DNA of 8,959 nucleotides from Sediminispirochaeta sp. (GTDB lineage: Bacteria > Spirochaetota > Spirochaetia > DSM-16054 > Sediminispirochaetaceae): positions 1 through 8,959 of the forward strand of contig DSBN01000334.1 in NCBI GenBank assembly GCA_011046055.1, written 5' to 3'. Each line of letters begins with the position of its first letter. The stretch's first letter is position 1. Positions 1-6,763 of the stretch are shown here, in pieces. The position numbers were made by a program, and so were the translations under genes. Below the pieces are notes generated by a model that saw nothing but the letters and a program-made list of their open reading frames with translations, was not told where the DNA came from and did not search any database.

Positions 1-842
1 GATACGATGTACACGAAAAGGGTCGGCAGGGCGGCAATGATAGCCCCAGCCATATCGACGTTGTACTCCTTGACTCCGGTACTGGTGTTCACCAGGTTGT
101 TCAAAGCCACGGTGATCGGCTGGCTCTGACTGCCGGCGAAGGATACGCCGAAAAGGAAGTCGTTCCAGATCTGCGTGGTCTGCCAGATGACCGCCACCAC
201 GATGATCGGACCGGAGATGGGCAGGATCAGCCTTCCGAATATTTTGAAAAAACCCGCCCCGTCGATTTTGCCGCTCTCCACAATAGCGTTGGGGATACTC
301 ACGTAGTAGTTGCGAAAAAAAAGCGTAGTGAAAGGAATCCCGTAGATCACGTGTACCAAGATCAGCCCCTGAACGCTTTCGGCCAGCCCCATCCGTCCGA
401 GGGTCTGAGACATCGGCAGCAGTATCACCTGGAAGGGGATGAAACAGCCGAACAGCAGGGCCAAGAAAAAGGACTCACTGCCGGGAAAACGCCACTTGGA
501 GAGGACGTAGCCGTTGACCGCCCCAATGAAGGTGGATATCACCACCGCGGGGACTACCATGCGCACGGAGTTCCAGAAATACCCGCGGAGGCGCAGCCAG
601 GCTTTGCCCCAGGGCTCAAAGGACAGCTCCACCGGCAGAGAAATCAAAGTACCGCTTCTGATATCGGCCAGAGTTTTGAGGGAGGTGTTTATCATGATAC
701 CGAAGGGCACCAGAAAAACCAGGGCGGCGATGATCAGAACGGCGTAGACGAGGAATCGACTCAAGAGCTCAACGTTCCCGCCTCCCGGTCTCAATTTTTT
801 TCCATAAAGAGAACCTGAATCGATAGCGTCAATTTTGGGCAT
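1..842 (-). CDS. gtsC: Carbohydrate ABC transporter permease, GtsC/MalG type (3' end beyond window)
   Basis: Inner-membrane permease subunit that forms the translocation pore with the upstream GtsB-like partner. My own translation of the minus strand gives 280 codons with no stop, running off the left edge. Compared with Pseudomonas GtsC as I remember it, roughly 15-20 C-terminal residues are missing. TM1 is about residues 29-52. The ATPase-docking EAA loop is near 187-208 (VESGKIDGAGFF...LP), with the usual D-G-A core but Ser-Gly in place of Ala-Ala. Strongly GtsC-like stretches include FGCFIPFQVILLPM, TLFFRNYYVSIP and ALNNLVNTSTGVKEYNVDMA. The start is ATG at 842, chosen because CGAGGT at 850-855 lies 7 nt upstream. 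It overlaps the end of the gtsB-like gene by 14 nt, which suggests translational coupling. The glucose/mannose assignment comes from family resemblance and is not proven. Confidence 0.93.
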   Translation of the reverse strand, partial: MPKIDAIDSGSLYGKKLRPGGGNVELLSRFLVYAVLIIAALVFLVPFGIMINTSLKTLADIRSGTLISLPVELSFEPWGKAWLRLRGYFWNSVRMVVPAVVISTFIGAVNGYVLSKWRFPGSESFFLALLFGCFIPFQVILLPMSQTLGRMGLAESVQGLILVHVIYGIPFTTLFFRNYYVSIPNAIVESGKIDGAGFFKIFGRLILPISGPIIVVAVIWQTTQIWNDFLFGVSFAGSQSQPITVALNNLVNTSTGVKEYNVDMAGAIIAALPTLFVYIV

Positions 843-1743
843 TTCGGGTACCTCGCAACTCGGAAATCAAATAGGGAACTATAATAATCATTACCATGAC
901 CAGCATCACCACCGAGCTGGCCGCCCCCAGGGCCAAGCGGTCGTATTTGAACGAAAAATCGTACATAAATGTCGCCGGCATATCGGTGGAGATTCCCGGT
1001 CCCCCTTGGGTCAGCACCACCACCAGGTCGAAAGCCTTGATAGCCAGATGGGTCAATATCACCACCGAACTCATGAACACCGGTCTGAGCATCGGGATGA
1101 GAATACTCCAGTAGATCCGCGGCAGAGAGGCACCGTCCACTTGCGCCGCTTCGGGAATCGAAGAGTCGATACTGCGCAGGCCGGCGAGAAAAAGGCTCAT
1201 GATATAACCGGTGGACTGCCAGGCCGCGGCGATGACGATGGTATAAATGGCCATTTTTGGGTCCACCAACCAGCGAAAGGTGAAATCGCTAAACCCGAGC
1301 TGCTGTACCAGTCTCTCGATCCCCAGGGAAGGGTTGAGAATCCACTTCCAGATCGTTCCAGTCACAATAAAAGAGAGCGCCATTGGGTAGAGGTAGAGAG
1401 TTTGGAGAAGTCGTTCACCGCGAATACGCTGATCCAGCAGAATAGCCAGAAAGAGCCCCAAAATAATACTCGCCCCGATAAACAGCCCGCCGAAGACGAG
1501 CAAATTCCGCATGGCGATCAACCAGCGGGGCTGCTGGGTAAACAGGGTGATATACTGCGTCAGTCCGACGAAGTTGAAATGTGGAAGCATCCTCGAATTG
1601 GTAAAAGAAATAAGGACTGTCCATAAGATAAATCCGTAGAAAAAAACTATCATCACCACAAAGGAGGGTACCAATACCAGCATCGGAATATAGCCCTCCT
1701 TTCTTCTCCGCCTTCCCCATAGGCCCAATTTTTCTTTTCCCAC
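829..1743 (-). CDS. gtsB: Carbohydrate ABC transporter permease, GtsB/MalF type
   Basis: Inner-membrane permease subunit pairing with the GtsC-like protein; 304 aa from the GTG at 1743. A basic cytoplasmic N-terminus (GRRRRKEG) precedes TM1 at about 18-45. The EAA loop is canonical at 198-217 (EAAQVDGASLPRIYWSILIP). Stretches such as FIVTGTIWKWILNPSLG, AIYTIVIAAAWQSTGY and AIKAFDLVVVLTQGGPG closely match the GtsB glucose permeases of pseudomonads as I remember them. The frame stays open up to a GTG at 1794, but that codon lies inside a strong hairpin and has no ribosome site. A GGAGGT at 1753-1758 sits 9 nt before the GTG at 1743 and 6 nt before a TTG at 1746, so translation most likely starts at one of these two. 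It is the second gene of the transporter operon. The family is secure; the substrate is inferred. Confidence 0.93.
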   Translation of the reverse strand: MGKEKLGLWGRRRRKEGYIPMLVLVPSFVVMIVFFYGFILWTVLISFTNSRMLPHFNFVGLTQYITLFTQQPRWLIAMRNLLVFGGLFIGASIILGLFLAILLDQRIRGERLLQTLYLYPMALSFIVTGTIWKWILNPSLGIERLVQQLGFSDFTFRWLVDPKMAIYTIVIAAAWQSTGYIMSLFLAGLRSIDSSIPEAAQVDGASLPRIYWSILIPMLRPVFMSSVVILTHLAIKAFDLVVVLTQGGPGISTDMPATFMYDFSFKYDRLALGAASSVVMLVMVMIIIVPYLISELRGTRNAQN

Positions 1744-1752
1744 CAAGAAGAT

Positions 1753-1758
1753 ACCTCC
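1753..1758 (-). promoter_or_regulatory. Shine-Dalgarno site that decides the gtsB-like start
   Basis: GGAGGT on the minus strand is placed 6 nt before TTG (1746) and 9 nt before GTG (1743). It lies within the reading frame that extends upstream to 1794. It argues that the longer 321-aa version is an over-extension. Confidence 0.7.
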
Positions 1759-1784
1759 ATTATCAAAGTCCTCGACGAACGAAC

Positions 1785-1814
1785 CGGTCGGCACCGCTTA
1801 CACGGTACCGACCG
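1785..1814 (-). other. Stable mRNA hairpin between gtsA-like and gtsB-like genes
   Basis: In the transcript, CGGTCGGTACCG (1814-1803) pairs with CGGTGCCGACCG (1796-1785) around a 6-nt loop (TGTAAG). This is a 12-bp stem with a single G-U pair. A further ACGA/TCGT pairing is possible outside a 2-nt bulge. No run of U follows, so it is unlikely to be an efficient intrinsic terminator. It starts about 30 nt after the binding-protein stop codon. Such hairpins between binding-protein and permease genes are known to protect the upstream mRNA from 3' exonucleases and raise binding-protein output relative to permease. That role is inferred here. Confidence 0.7.
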
Positions 1815-1843
1815 TCGTACAGTGAAAAGTCAAACGTAATTTT

Positions 1844-3139
1844 CTACCGAGCAGCGCCACGCACCGCGTCGGCCAGCATCTTCGCTCCCTCTCTAGGGCT
1901 GATGTTGGGCGAATTGACGAAGGTGGTGATGGTGTCCAGGATAGCTCCCCGAACGGCCCTGTCCACCGCCATTTCGTGGGCCATACTGGGGACCAGGTCC
2001 CCGCTGTCGGCGCTGGCGGCGAAGTCTCTCATCGACTTTTTGGCCGGAATGTCGAAGGGCTCATCGTCCATATCCATACGGACCGGGATGGATCCCTTGT
2101 AGGTGTTGAACACCTCTTGGAACTCCGGTTCGATGATCAATCGAGCCATCGCCCTCTGTGCCGCCTTGTCCGCCGGGTCGTCGACCTCGAACATTATAAA
2201 GCTGTCCACGTTGAACAGAAACTGATGTGCGGTCTGCGGGGCGCTAGCCGCGATGTAGTCTTCATCCGCCTTTTGGTCGGCGGCGACAAACTCGCCCTTG
2301 GCCCAGTCACCCATGAACTGCATCGCCGCATCTCCTTCGATGACCATTGAGGTGGCCATGTTCCAGTCTCGTCCAGGCGCTCCCGGGTCGGTGTAGCCGT
2401 GTACCATTCTGAGGGTCTCCAGAACCTCTATCATCTTTGGGCTGTCGATCGCTTCGGGGTCGGCGTCGACCATAGTTTCCACATAGAAATCGGTACCACC
2501 TACCCCGGCGAGGATGGTCTCAAAGACGGTCGCTTCCTGCCAATCCTGGCCTCCCCAAGCCACGGGGATGTAGCCGGCCGCTTCGATTTTTTCGGCCGCC
2601 TCTTCAAACTCCTCCCAGGTGGTGGGGATCTCGGCTCCCGCTGCTTCGAAGACATCCGGGTTGACCCACATCCAGTTGATTCGGTGCACGTTCACCGGTA
2701 CCGCGACGTAGTGTCCTTCGTATTTCATTACATCCGCCAAGACTTCCGGGATGACGTTGTCCCAGCCCTGAGCTTCGGCCACCGGGTCGAGATTCGTCAG
2801 GAAGCCTTCCGCCGCCCAGTCCTGAATCTGGGGGCCCTTCACCTGCGCCGCCGTCGGGGGATTTCCCGCAACGGCTCGGGATCTGAGGGCGGTCATCGCC
2901 GCGTCGCCGCCGCCTCCGGCCACCGCAAAGTCAACCCAGGTGTGTCCCTCGGCCTCAAGCAGCTCCTTGAGCACTTCCACGGCTGCCGCCTCGCCGCCGG
3001 AGGTCCACCAGTGGAGCACCTCTACCTCTCCTTTCAAATCCCCACTCGGCTCTTCAGCCGCTTCCTGCCGCCCACCGGCGAACAAGAGAGCCGGACCGAG
3101 TATCAACAAGACGAGTAAAAAAACTACACTTCTTCTCAT
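1844..3139 (-). CDS. gtsA: Sugar ABC transporter substrate-binding protein, GtsA-like (family 1)
   Basis: Periplasmic binding protein that captures sugar, most likely glucose or mannose, and delivers it to the GtsB/C-like permeases. It is 431 aa, a normal family length. The N-terminus has two Arg, a hydrophobic core, then LLFA|GGRQEA, a Sec signal peptide with likely cleavage near residue 21 and no lipobox Cys. The start of the mature domain, VEVLHWWTSGGEAAAV (39-54), with tandem Trp44-Trp45, followed by the glycine run AVAGGGGDAAM and the PVNVHRINWMWVN segment, is characteristic of GtsA-type glucose-binding proteins. The ATG start is supported by AGGAGG at 3145-3150, 5 nt upstream. Expression should start from the sigma-54 promoter at 3172-3187, giving a leader of only about 20 nt. 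A hairpin follows the stop codon. Substrate identity is family-based inference. Confidence 0.93.
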   Translation of the reverse strand: MRRSVVFLLVLLILGPALLFAGGRQEAAEEPSGDLKGEVEVLHWWTSGGEAAAVEVLKELLEAEGHTWVDFAVAGGGGDAAMTALRSRAVAGNPPTAAQVKGPQIQDWAAEGFLTNLDPVAEAQGWDNVIPEVLADVMKYEGHYVAVPVNVHRINWMWVNPDVFEAAGAEIPTTWEEFEEAAEKIEAAGYIPVAWGGQDWQEATVFETILAGVGGTDFYVETMVDADPEAIDSPKMIEVLETLRMVHGYTDPGAPGRDWNMATSMVIEGDAAMQFMGDWAKGEFVAADQKADEDYIAASAPQTAHQFLFNVDSFIMFEVDDPADKAAQRAMARLIIEPEFQEVFNTYKGSIPVRMDMDDEPFDIPAKKSMRDFAASADSGDLVPSMAHEMAVDRAVRGAILDTITTFVNSPNISPREGAKMLADAVRGAAR

Positions 3140-3171
3140 ACCATCCTCCTATAAGATTGGTAGTGAAGTAC

Positions 3172-3187
3172 TGCAATAATCGTGCCA
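3172..3187 (-). promoter_or_regulatory. Sigma-54 (RpoN) promoter of the gts-like operon
   Basis: The minus strand reads TGGCACGATTATTGCA. It matches the sigma-54 consensus at both the -24 (TGGCAC) and -12 (TTGCA) elements, with the required 10 nt between GG and GC. The expected transcription start is near 3160-3161, about 20 nt before the gtsA-like ATG. An AT-rich tract at about 3190-3212 lies just upstream and could help DNA bending, though I found no strict IHF site. The gene immediately upstream encodes a sigma-54-dependent activator, which fits well. Confidence 0.87.
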
Positions 3188-3241
3188 GGATAAATTTATT
3201 ATTATCTCTTTTTGCAACCACGAGATAAAGACGAAGACTCA

Positions 3242-3297
3242 GACCGGAATCGGCCGATTTCAACCACTCGGCTTCGGCTCCGGTCAATATCGACCAG
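3242..3297 (-). promoter_or_regulatory. Candidate upstream activator sites (inverted repeats)
   Basis: Three overlapping symmetric elements lie about 80-135 bp upstream of the predicted start of transcription. First, CCGGTCAATATCGACCAG (3280-3297) is an imperfect palindrome with GGTC/GACC arms. Second, AATCGGCCGATT (3248-3259) is a perfect 12-bp palindrome. Third, GACCGGA (3242-3248) and TCCGGTC (3279-3285) are inverted copies of the same half-site motif. The position is typical of enhancers bound by NtrC-type regulators. The first element overlaps the stop codon of the regulator gene. The third could instead fold as a weak hairpin at the end of the regulator mRNA; no good U-tract follows. 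Confidence 0.5.
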
Positions 3298-4639
3298 TGT
3301 GGAGACCGTACTTTTTTATCCGGTACCGCAGGGTACTACGGCTAACCCCCAAAGCCTCGGCGGCGGCGGAGATATTTCCCCGGTGCTCCTCAAGAGCCTC
3401 CTCCAAGATCGACCGTTCGGCGCTGGCCAATCGGTCGTGCCGATTTTTTTCATTGGATACGTTCCCCGCCGGTTCGATATGATCACGAATATCATCGGGA
3501 AGGTCCGCCGCCTCGATGAATCGGTGCTGGGAGAGGACCACCGCCCGTTCGATGACATTGCGCAGCTCTCGTACGTTCCCCGGCCAGCGATATCGGCACA
3601 GAGCCTCCTGCACCTGGTCGGAGATTCCGGAGATATCCTTGCGTATTTTTCGCCGAGACTGCTCCAAGAAAAACTCGGCCAGGGGGATAATGTCCGCGGT
3701 GCGCTCTCTCAGCGGCGGTATGTCCAGAGTAATGGTGTTTATCCTGTAGTACAGGTCCTCCCTAAAACGTCCCTCCCTTACCAGTCGCTGCAGGTTTTTG
3801 TTCGTCGCGCAGATGACCCGGTTGTTGATGGTAATGGTGGTGGTGCTCCCCAGGGGTTCGAAGCGCTTTTCCTCCAAAATCCGCAGGAGCTTGGCTTGGA
3901 CGCTCAGGGGGATATCCGCCACTTCGTCCAGAAATAAGGTCCCCCCTTCGGAGGCGCGTATCCTTCCTTTGAAATCGCTGTCGGCTCCGGTGAAGGCTCC
4001 CCTACGGTAGCCGAACAACTCGCTCTCCATTAAGGTTTCGGGGATCGCCGGGCAGCTGATCTCCACGAAGGGTTCTTCCTCCCCCGGCCCCAAACGGTGG
4101 ATCTCTTCGGCGATGAGCCCCTTTCCGCAGCCACTCTCGCCGGTGAGCAGCACCGGGGTGGGAGCTGCCGCCACGTTCACCACCGTTTTCATGATCCGCT
4201 TCATGCTGTCGCTCTTGAATATCAGATCCCCGTTTCGCACCGCCTCCTTCAGATGGCGGTTCTCTTCGTAAAGGTCCTCCATTTTCAGCACCCTATCGAT
4301 GACGTGGACGATGACATCCTTTTTGAAGGGTTTGGTGATGAAATCAGAAGCCCCCTTTTTCATCGCCTCCACCGCCGACTCGATGGTTCCGTAGGCCGTG
4401 ATGAAGACAAGAGGAACCGAGTAGTTGTTATCCCGGAGGTAGTTCAGCACACCCATCCCATCGAGTCCCGGCATCTTCAGATCCGAAATGATCAGGTCAA
4501 AAAACTCTCCGTTTTTGACTCTTTCGATCGCCTCTTGCCCATTTTCAGCGGTGGCGACGCTATAGTTTTGTCCCTCCAACAGGATTTTCAGGGCCTCGCA
4601 CATGTTCTTTTCGTCGTCTACAATCAGGATCTGCTTCAT
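3284..4639 (-). CDS. Sigma-54-dependent NtrC-family response regulator
   Basis: Cytoplasmic transcription activator of 451 aa, the usual length for this family. It has a receiver domain (about 1-118) with acidic pocket Asp8/Asp9, phosphoacceptor Asp53 (SDLKMPG), Thr81 and Lys103. The central AAA+ domain has Walker A GESGCGKGL (167-175), the sigma-54-contacting GAFTGA loop (214-219, intact) and Walker B LFLDE (235-239). A C-terminal Fis-type helix-turn-helix lies at about 421-443 (GNISAAAEALGVSRSTLRYRI). All residues needed for phosphorylation, ATP hydrolysis and sigma-54 contact appear present. The ATG start has AGGAGG just upstream, 18 bp after the kinase stop, so the kinase is its likely partner. 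Its probable target is the sigma-54 promoter of the adjacent transporter operon. Overall it is AtoC/NtrC-like; the exact ortholog is not recognised. Confidence 0.96.
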   Translation of the reverse strand: MKQILIVDDEKNMCEALKILLEGQNYSVATAENGQEAIERVKNGEFFDLIISDLKMPGLDGMGVLNYLRDNNYSVPLVFITAYGTIESAVEAMKKGASDFITKPFKKDVIVHVIDRVLKMEDLYEENRHLKEAVRNGDLIFKSDSMKRIMKTVVNVAAAPTPVLLTGESGCGKGLIAEEIHRLGPGEEEPFVEISCPAIPETLMESELFGYRRGAFTGADSDFKGRIRASEGGTLFLDEVADIPLSVQAKLLRILEEKRFEPLGSTTTITINNRVICATNKNLQRLVREGRFREDLYYRINTITLDIPPLRERTADIIPLAEFFLEQSRRKIRKDISGISDQVQEALCRYRWPGNVRELRNVIERAVVLSQHRFIEAADLPDDIRDHIEPAGNVSNEKNRHDRLASAERSILEEALEEHRGNISAAAEALGVSRSTLRYRIKKYGLHTGRY

Positions 4640-4657
4640 CCTTCCTCCTACTCGGCT

Positions 4658-6757
4658 CTACAGGACGATTCTAAAAGTTGTTCCCTTCCCGGTCTCGGAG
4701 AAAACATCGATACTCCCCTTGTGTTTCTCCACAATCTGATGGGCGATGGAGAGACCAAGCCCCGTTCCGGCGGCTTTCGTCGTATAGAAGGGGTTGAAAA
4801 TTTTGTTGCGGGTGGCTTCGGAGAGCCCCTCCCCCTGGTCTGAAATCCGTATATGCAGATCTCCATCGACCAGTTCCGCGCCAATGCGGACGGTTCCGTG
4901 TTCCGGAGAGGCCTGCATCGCGTTGAGCAGGATATTGGACAGCGCCTGTTCCATCAGATTCTTGTCCATAAGACGCTCCGGAACTTCCTCCAGATCGACG
5001 AGCTCGATCTGGAGATTGGGGTAGTTATCCAAGGGGAGGTTTCCCAGAGAAGAGCGGACCAGATCTCCGATCGAGCAGAGCTGCATCTGGGCCTCCCTTG
5101 GTTTGGCGAAGTCGAGGAGATTGCGGATCACCAAGTTCAGCGTGTCGATTTCGTTGACGATCATATGGGTGATTCTCGAGTAGTTGGCCCGTTTGCTGGT
5201 CACTTTGAAATCGTCTCGCAGCATCTCCGCGGAGACCTTCATCACTCCCAGGGGGTTGCGGATCTGGTGGGCCACCCCCGCGGCCATCTCGCCCAGCGCT
5301 GCCAGTCGGGTGGAGATCGTGAGCTTCTGTTCCAGCTGTTTTACCTTGGTCACATCCTCGAAGATGCCGATGGTTCCTATCTTTTCACGGTCCTTCGAGA
5401 GCAGTGGGGCGGTGCTGACGCTCAAAATCGTCTCCCAGCCCCGTCGCTCGAAGATAATCTCCCGGCCCGAACTGTAGCGATCGTTTCGCAGACCTTCGGT
5501 CAGCAGTTCGGACAAGGCTGCGGGAAAAGCCCCAGAGCCGTCCTCCGGTTCGATCACCGCACCTATCGGGAGGCTCGACTCTTCTCCGAGTATCCTGACC
5601 GCCGCGGAGTTGAAGCTGGTCACCCTCTTCTCGAGGTTGACCGTCACTATACCGGTGGGCACGTTTTCGAGTATCAGGGTGTTGTAGAGCGACAGCTGCA
5701 GCAGCTCTCGCTCGCGGTTTACCAGGTTCACCCGCATCTTGTTGAACGCTTTGGCCAGATCGCCGAACTCGTCTTCCGCGCCGGTCTGAAAGTCCTCCTG
5801 AAGGTTTCCCTCGGAGATCCTATACACCGCCTCCAGGAGCTGCTTGAAGGGGCGGTTGAAGGTGACGCGGTAGAAGACCAAACCGATAATCAGAGCCAGG
5901 GTGAGGATCAAAAAAGTCGAGATCAGCGAGATAGAGTTGTACCTGGCTATCAATCGTCTATACTCAGTGGTGTCGATGAGGCAGTGGATCACCGCCTGAG
6001 GCTGTCCCCACACCTCCATGGGGATCGCCGCGACCATATACTCATCCAGTATCTTCACCTCTTCGGGTTCATCCTGCATCTCAGGCATATGTACTATTTT
6101 ATCCACCGTGGAGTCGCTTATATCATCCATGCTAATTCTCCGACCGGCGAAGGAGAAGACAATCGTCGTCGAGGTGAGGGTCTGTATCTTTTCCACGAAC
6201 TCCTCATCGAGACTCCTACTGAGCCCCAGAAGACCGATCACCCGACCATCTCTTTCGATGGTCGAGAAAACCGTCAGCGCGGGCTTCTCCGGACCGGCGG
6301 TGATGAAAATGGTGTCTCCTCCCGAAAATGCCGCAGCCAGCTCTTCTCTGGAAATCCAAGAGGAAGCGAAGGTCTCTCCAACACCAGTGAAATAGACTCC
6401 CGGCTCCAGATAGACCGCAATAGATCCCATCCGCAGCGAGGAGCGGTAGATCGCCAACTCCCGCTGCAGCAAGTTCTTCAAACCAAAATCGGTATAATCG
6501 ATGATCTTCACCTGTCCCGAGAGCAGGTTGGCGTTGATCCGCTGTTCATCCAATACCTCTTGGAGGTATCCTTTGATCCCCCTCACCGTATGGTTCATCT
6601 GGCTTCGGTAGGCTTCATTCTGGCTCCGAGAAACGATGACCGTCAAGGTGACCAAGGTGACCGCCCCCTGAAAGAGAACGAGTATCACAAACAGCAGTGA
6701 GACCTTCGTCGATATTTTAAGTCGCGGTCTTTTCAACAAAAAACCTCCGTGATCCAT
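4658..6757 (-). CDS. Membrane sensor histidine kinase (Cache-like sensor, HAMP, PAS, HisKA, HATPase)
   Basis: Sensor kinase of 699 aa, predicted in the inner membrane. TM1 is about 19-42. The periplasmic sensor spans about 43-274 and looks Cache-like (VFSTIERDGRVIGLLGLSRSL, 163-183). TM2 is about 275-297, HAMP about 298-350 (DEFGDLAKAFNKM) and PAS about 355-475 (LENVPTGIVTVNLEKRV). HisKA carries phospho-acceptor His497 (GVAHQIRNPLG). The ATPase domain has N-box Asn612 (NILLNAMQA), G1 DQGEG from 640, F-box FNPFYTTK (654-661) and G2 GTGLGL (664-669). It should phosphorylate the regulator encoded 18 bp downstream. The preceding binding-protein gene ends only 6 bp before the ATG used here, implying one transcript and joint sensing. 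The start is uncertain: this ATG has a poorly spaced ribosome site, while a TTG at 6736 has GGAGGT at good distance and would shorten the protein by 7 residues. Confidence 0.95.
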   Translation of the reverse strand: MDHGGFLLKRPRLKISTKVSLLFVILVLFQGAVTLVTLTVIVSRSQNEAYRSQMNHTVRGIKGYLQEVLDEQRINANLLSGQVKIIDYTDFGLKNLLQRELAIYRSSLRMGSIAVYLEPGVYFTGVGETFASSWISREELAAAFSGGDTIFITAGPEKPALTVFSTIERDGRVIGLLGLSRSLDEEFVEKIQTLTSTTIVFSFAGRRISMDDISDSTVDKIVHMPEMQDEPEEVKILDEYMVAAIPMEVWGQPQAVIHCLIDTTEYRRLIARYNSISLISTFLILTLALIIGLVFYRVTFNRPFKQLLEAVYRISEGNLQEDFQTGAEDEFGDLAKAFNKMRVNLVNRERELLQLSLYNTLILENVPTGIVTVNLEKRVTSFNSAAVRILGEESSLPIGAVIEPEDGSGAFPAALSELLTEGLRNDRYSSGREIIFERRGWETILSVSTAPLLSKDREKIGTIGIFEDVTKVKQLEQKLTISTRLAALGEMAAGVAHQIRNPLGVMKVSAEMLRDDFKVTSKRANYSRITHMIVNEIDTLNLVIRNLLDFAKPREAQMQLCSIGDLVRSSLGNLPLDNYPNLQIELVDLEEVPERLMDKNLMEQALSNILLNAMQASPEHGTVRIGAELVDGDLHIRISDQGEGLSEATRNKIFNPFYTTKAAGTGLGLSIAHQIVEKHKGSIDVFSETGKGTTFRIVL
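6743..6748 (-). promoter_or_regulatory. Shine-Dalgarno candidate for an alternative TTG start of the histidine kinase
   Basis: GGAGGT on the minus strand sits 6 nt before TTG at 6736, the codon for residue 8 of the longer reading. The upstream ATG at 6757 has GAGAGG only 2 nt away, which is too close for a normal site. Either start leaves TM1 intact. Confidence 0.5.
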
Positions 6758-6763
6758 AGCCTC

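Noticed and set aside
835..3937. Several plus-strand open frames of 120-263 codons (for example 835-1626, 2399-3118, 3212-3937)
   Set aside because: All oppose clear minus-strand genes, have low-complexity His/Arg/Gln-rich composition and no domain signatures.
4853..6700. 615-codon open frame on the plus strand
   Set aside because: It lies wholly opposite the histidine kinase. Its translation is rich in His, Arg, Gln and Asp with no recognisable domain, while the minus strand encodes a complete kinase with all motifs. It is an antisense shadow.
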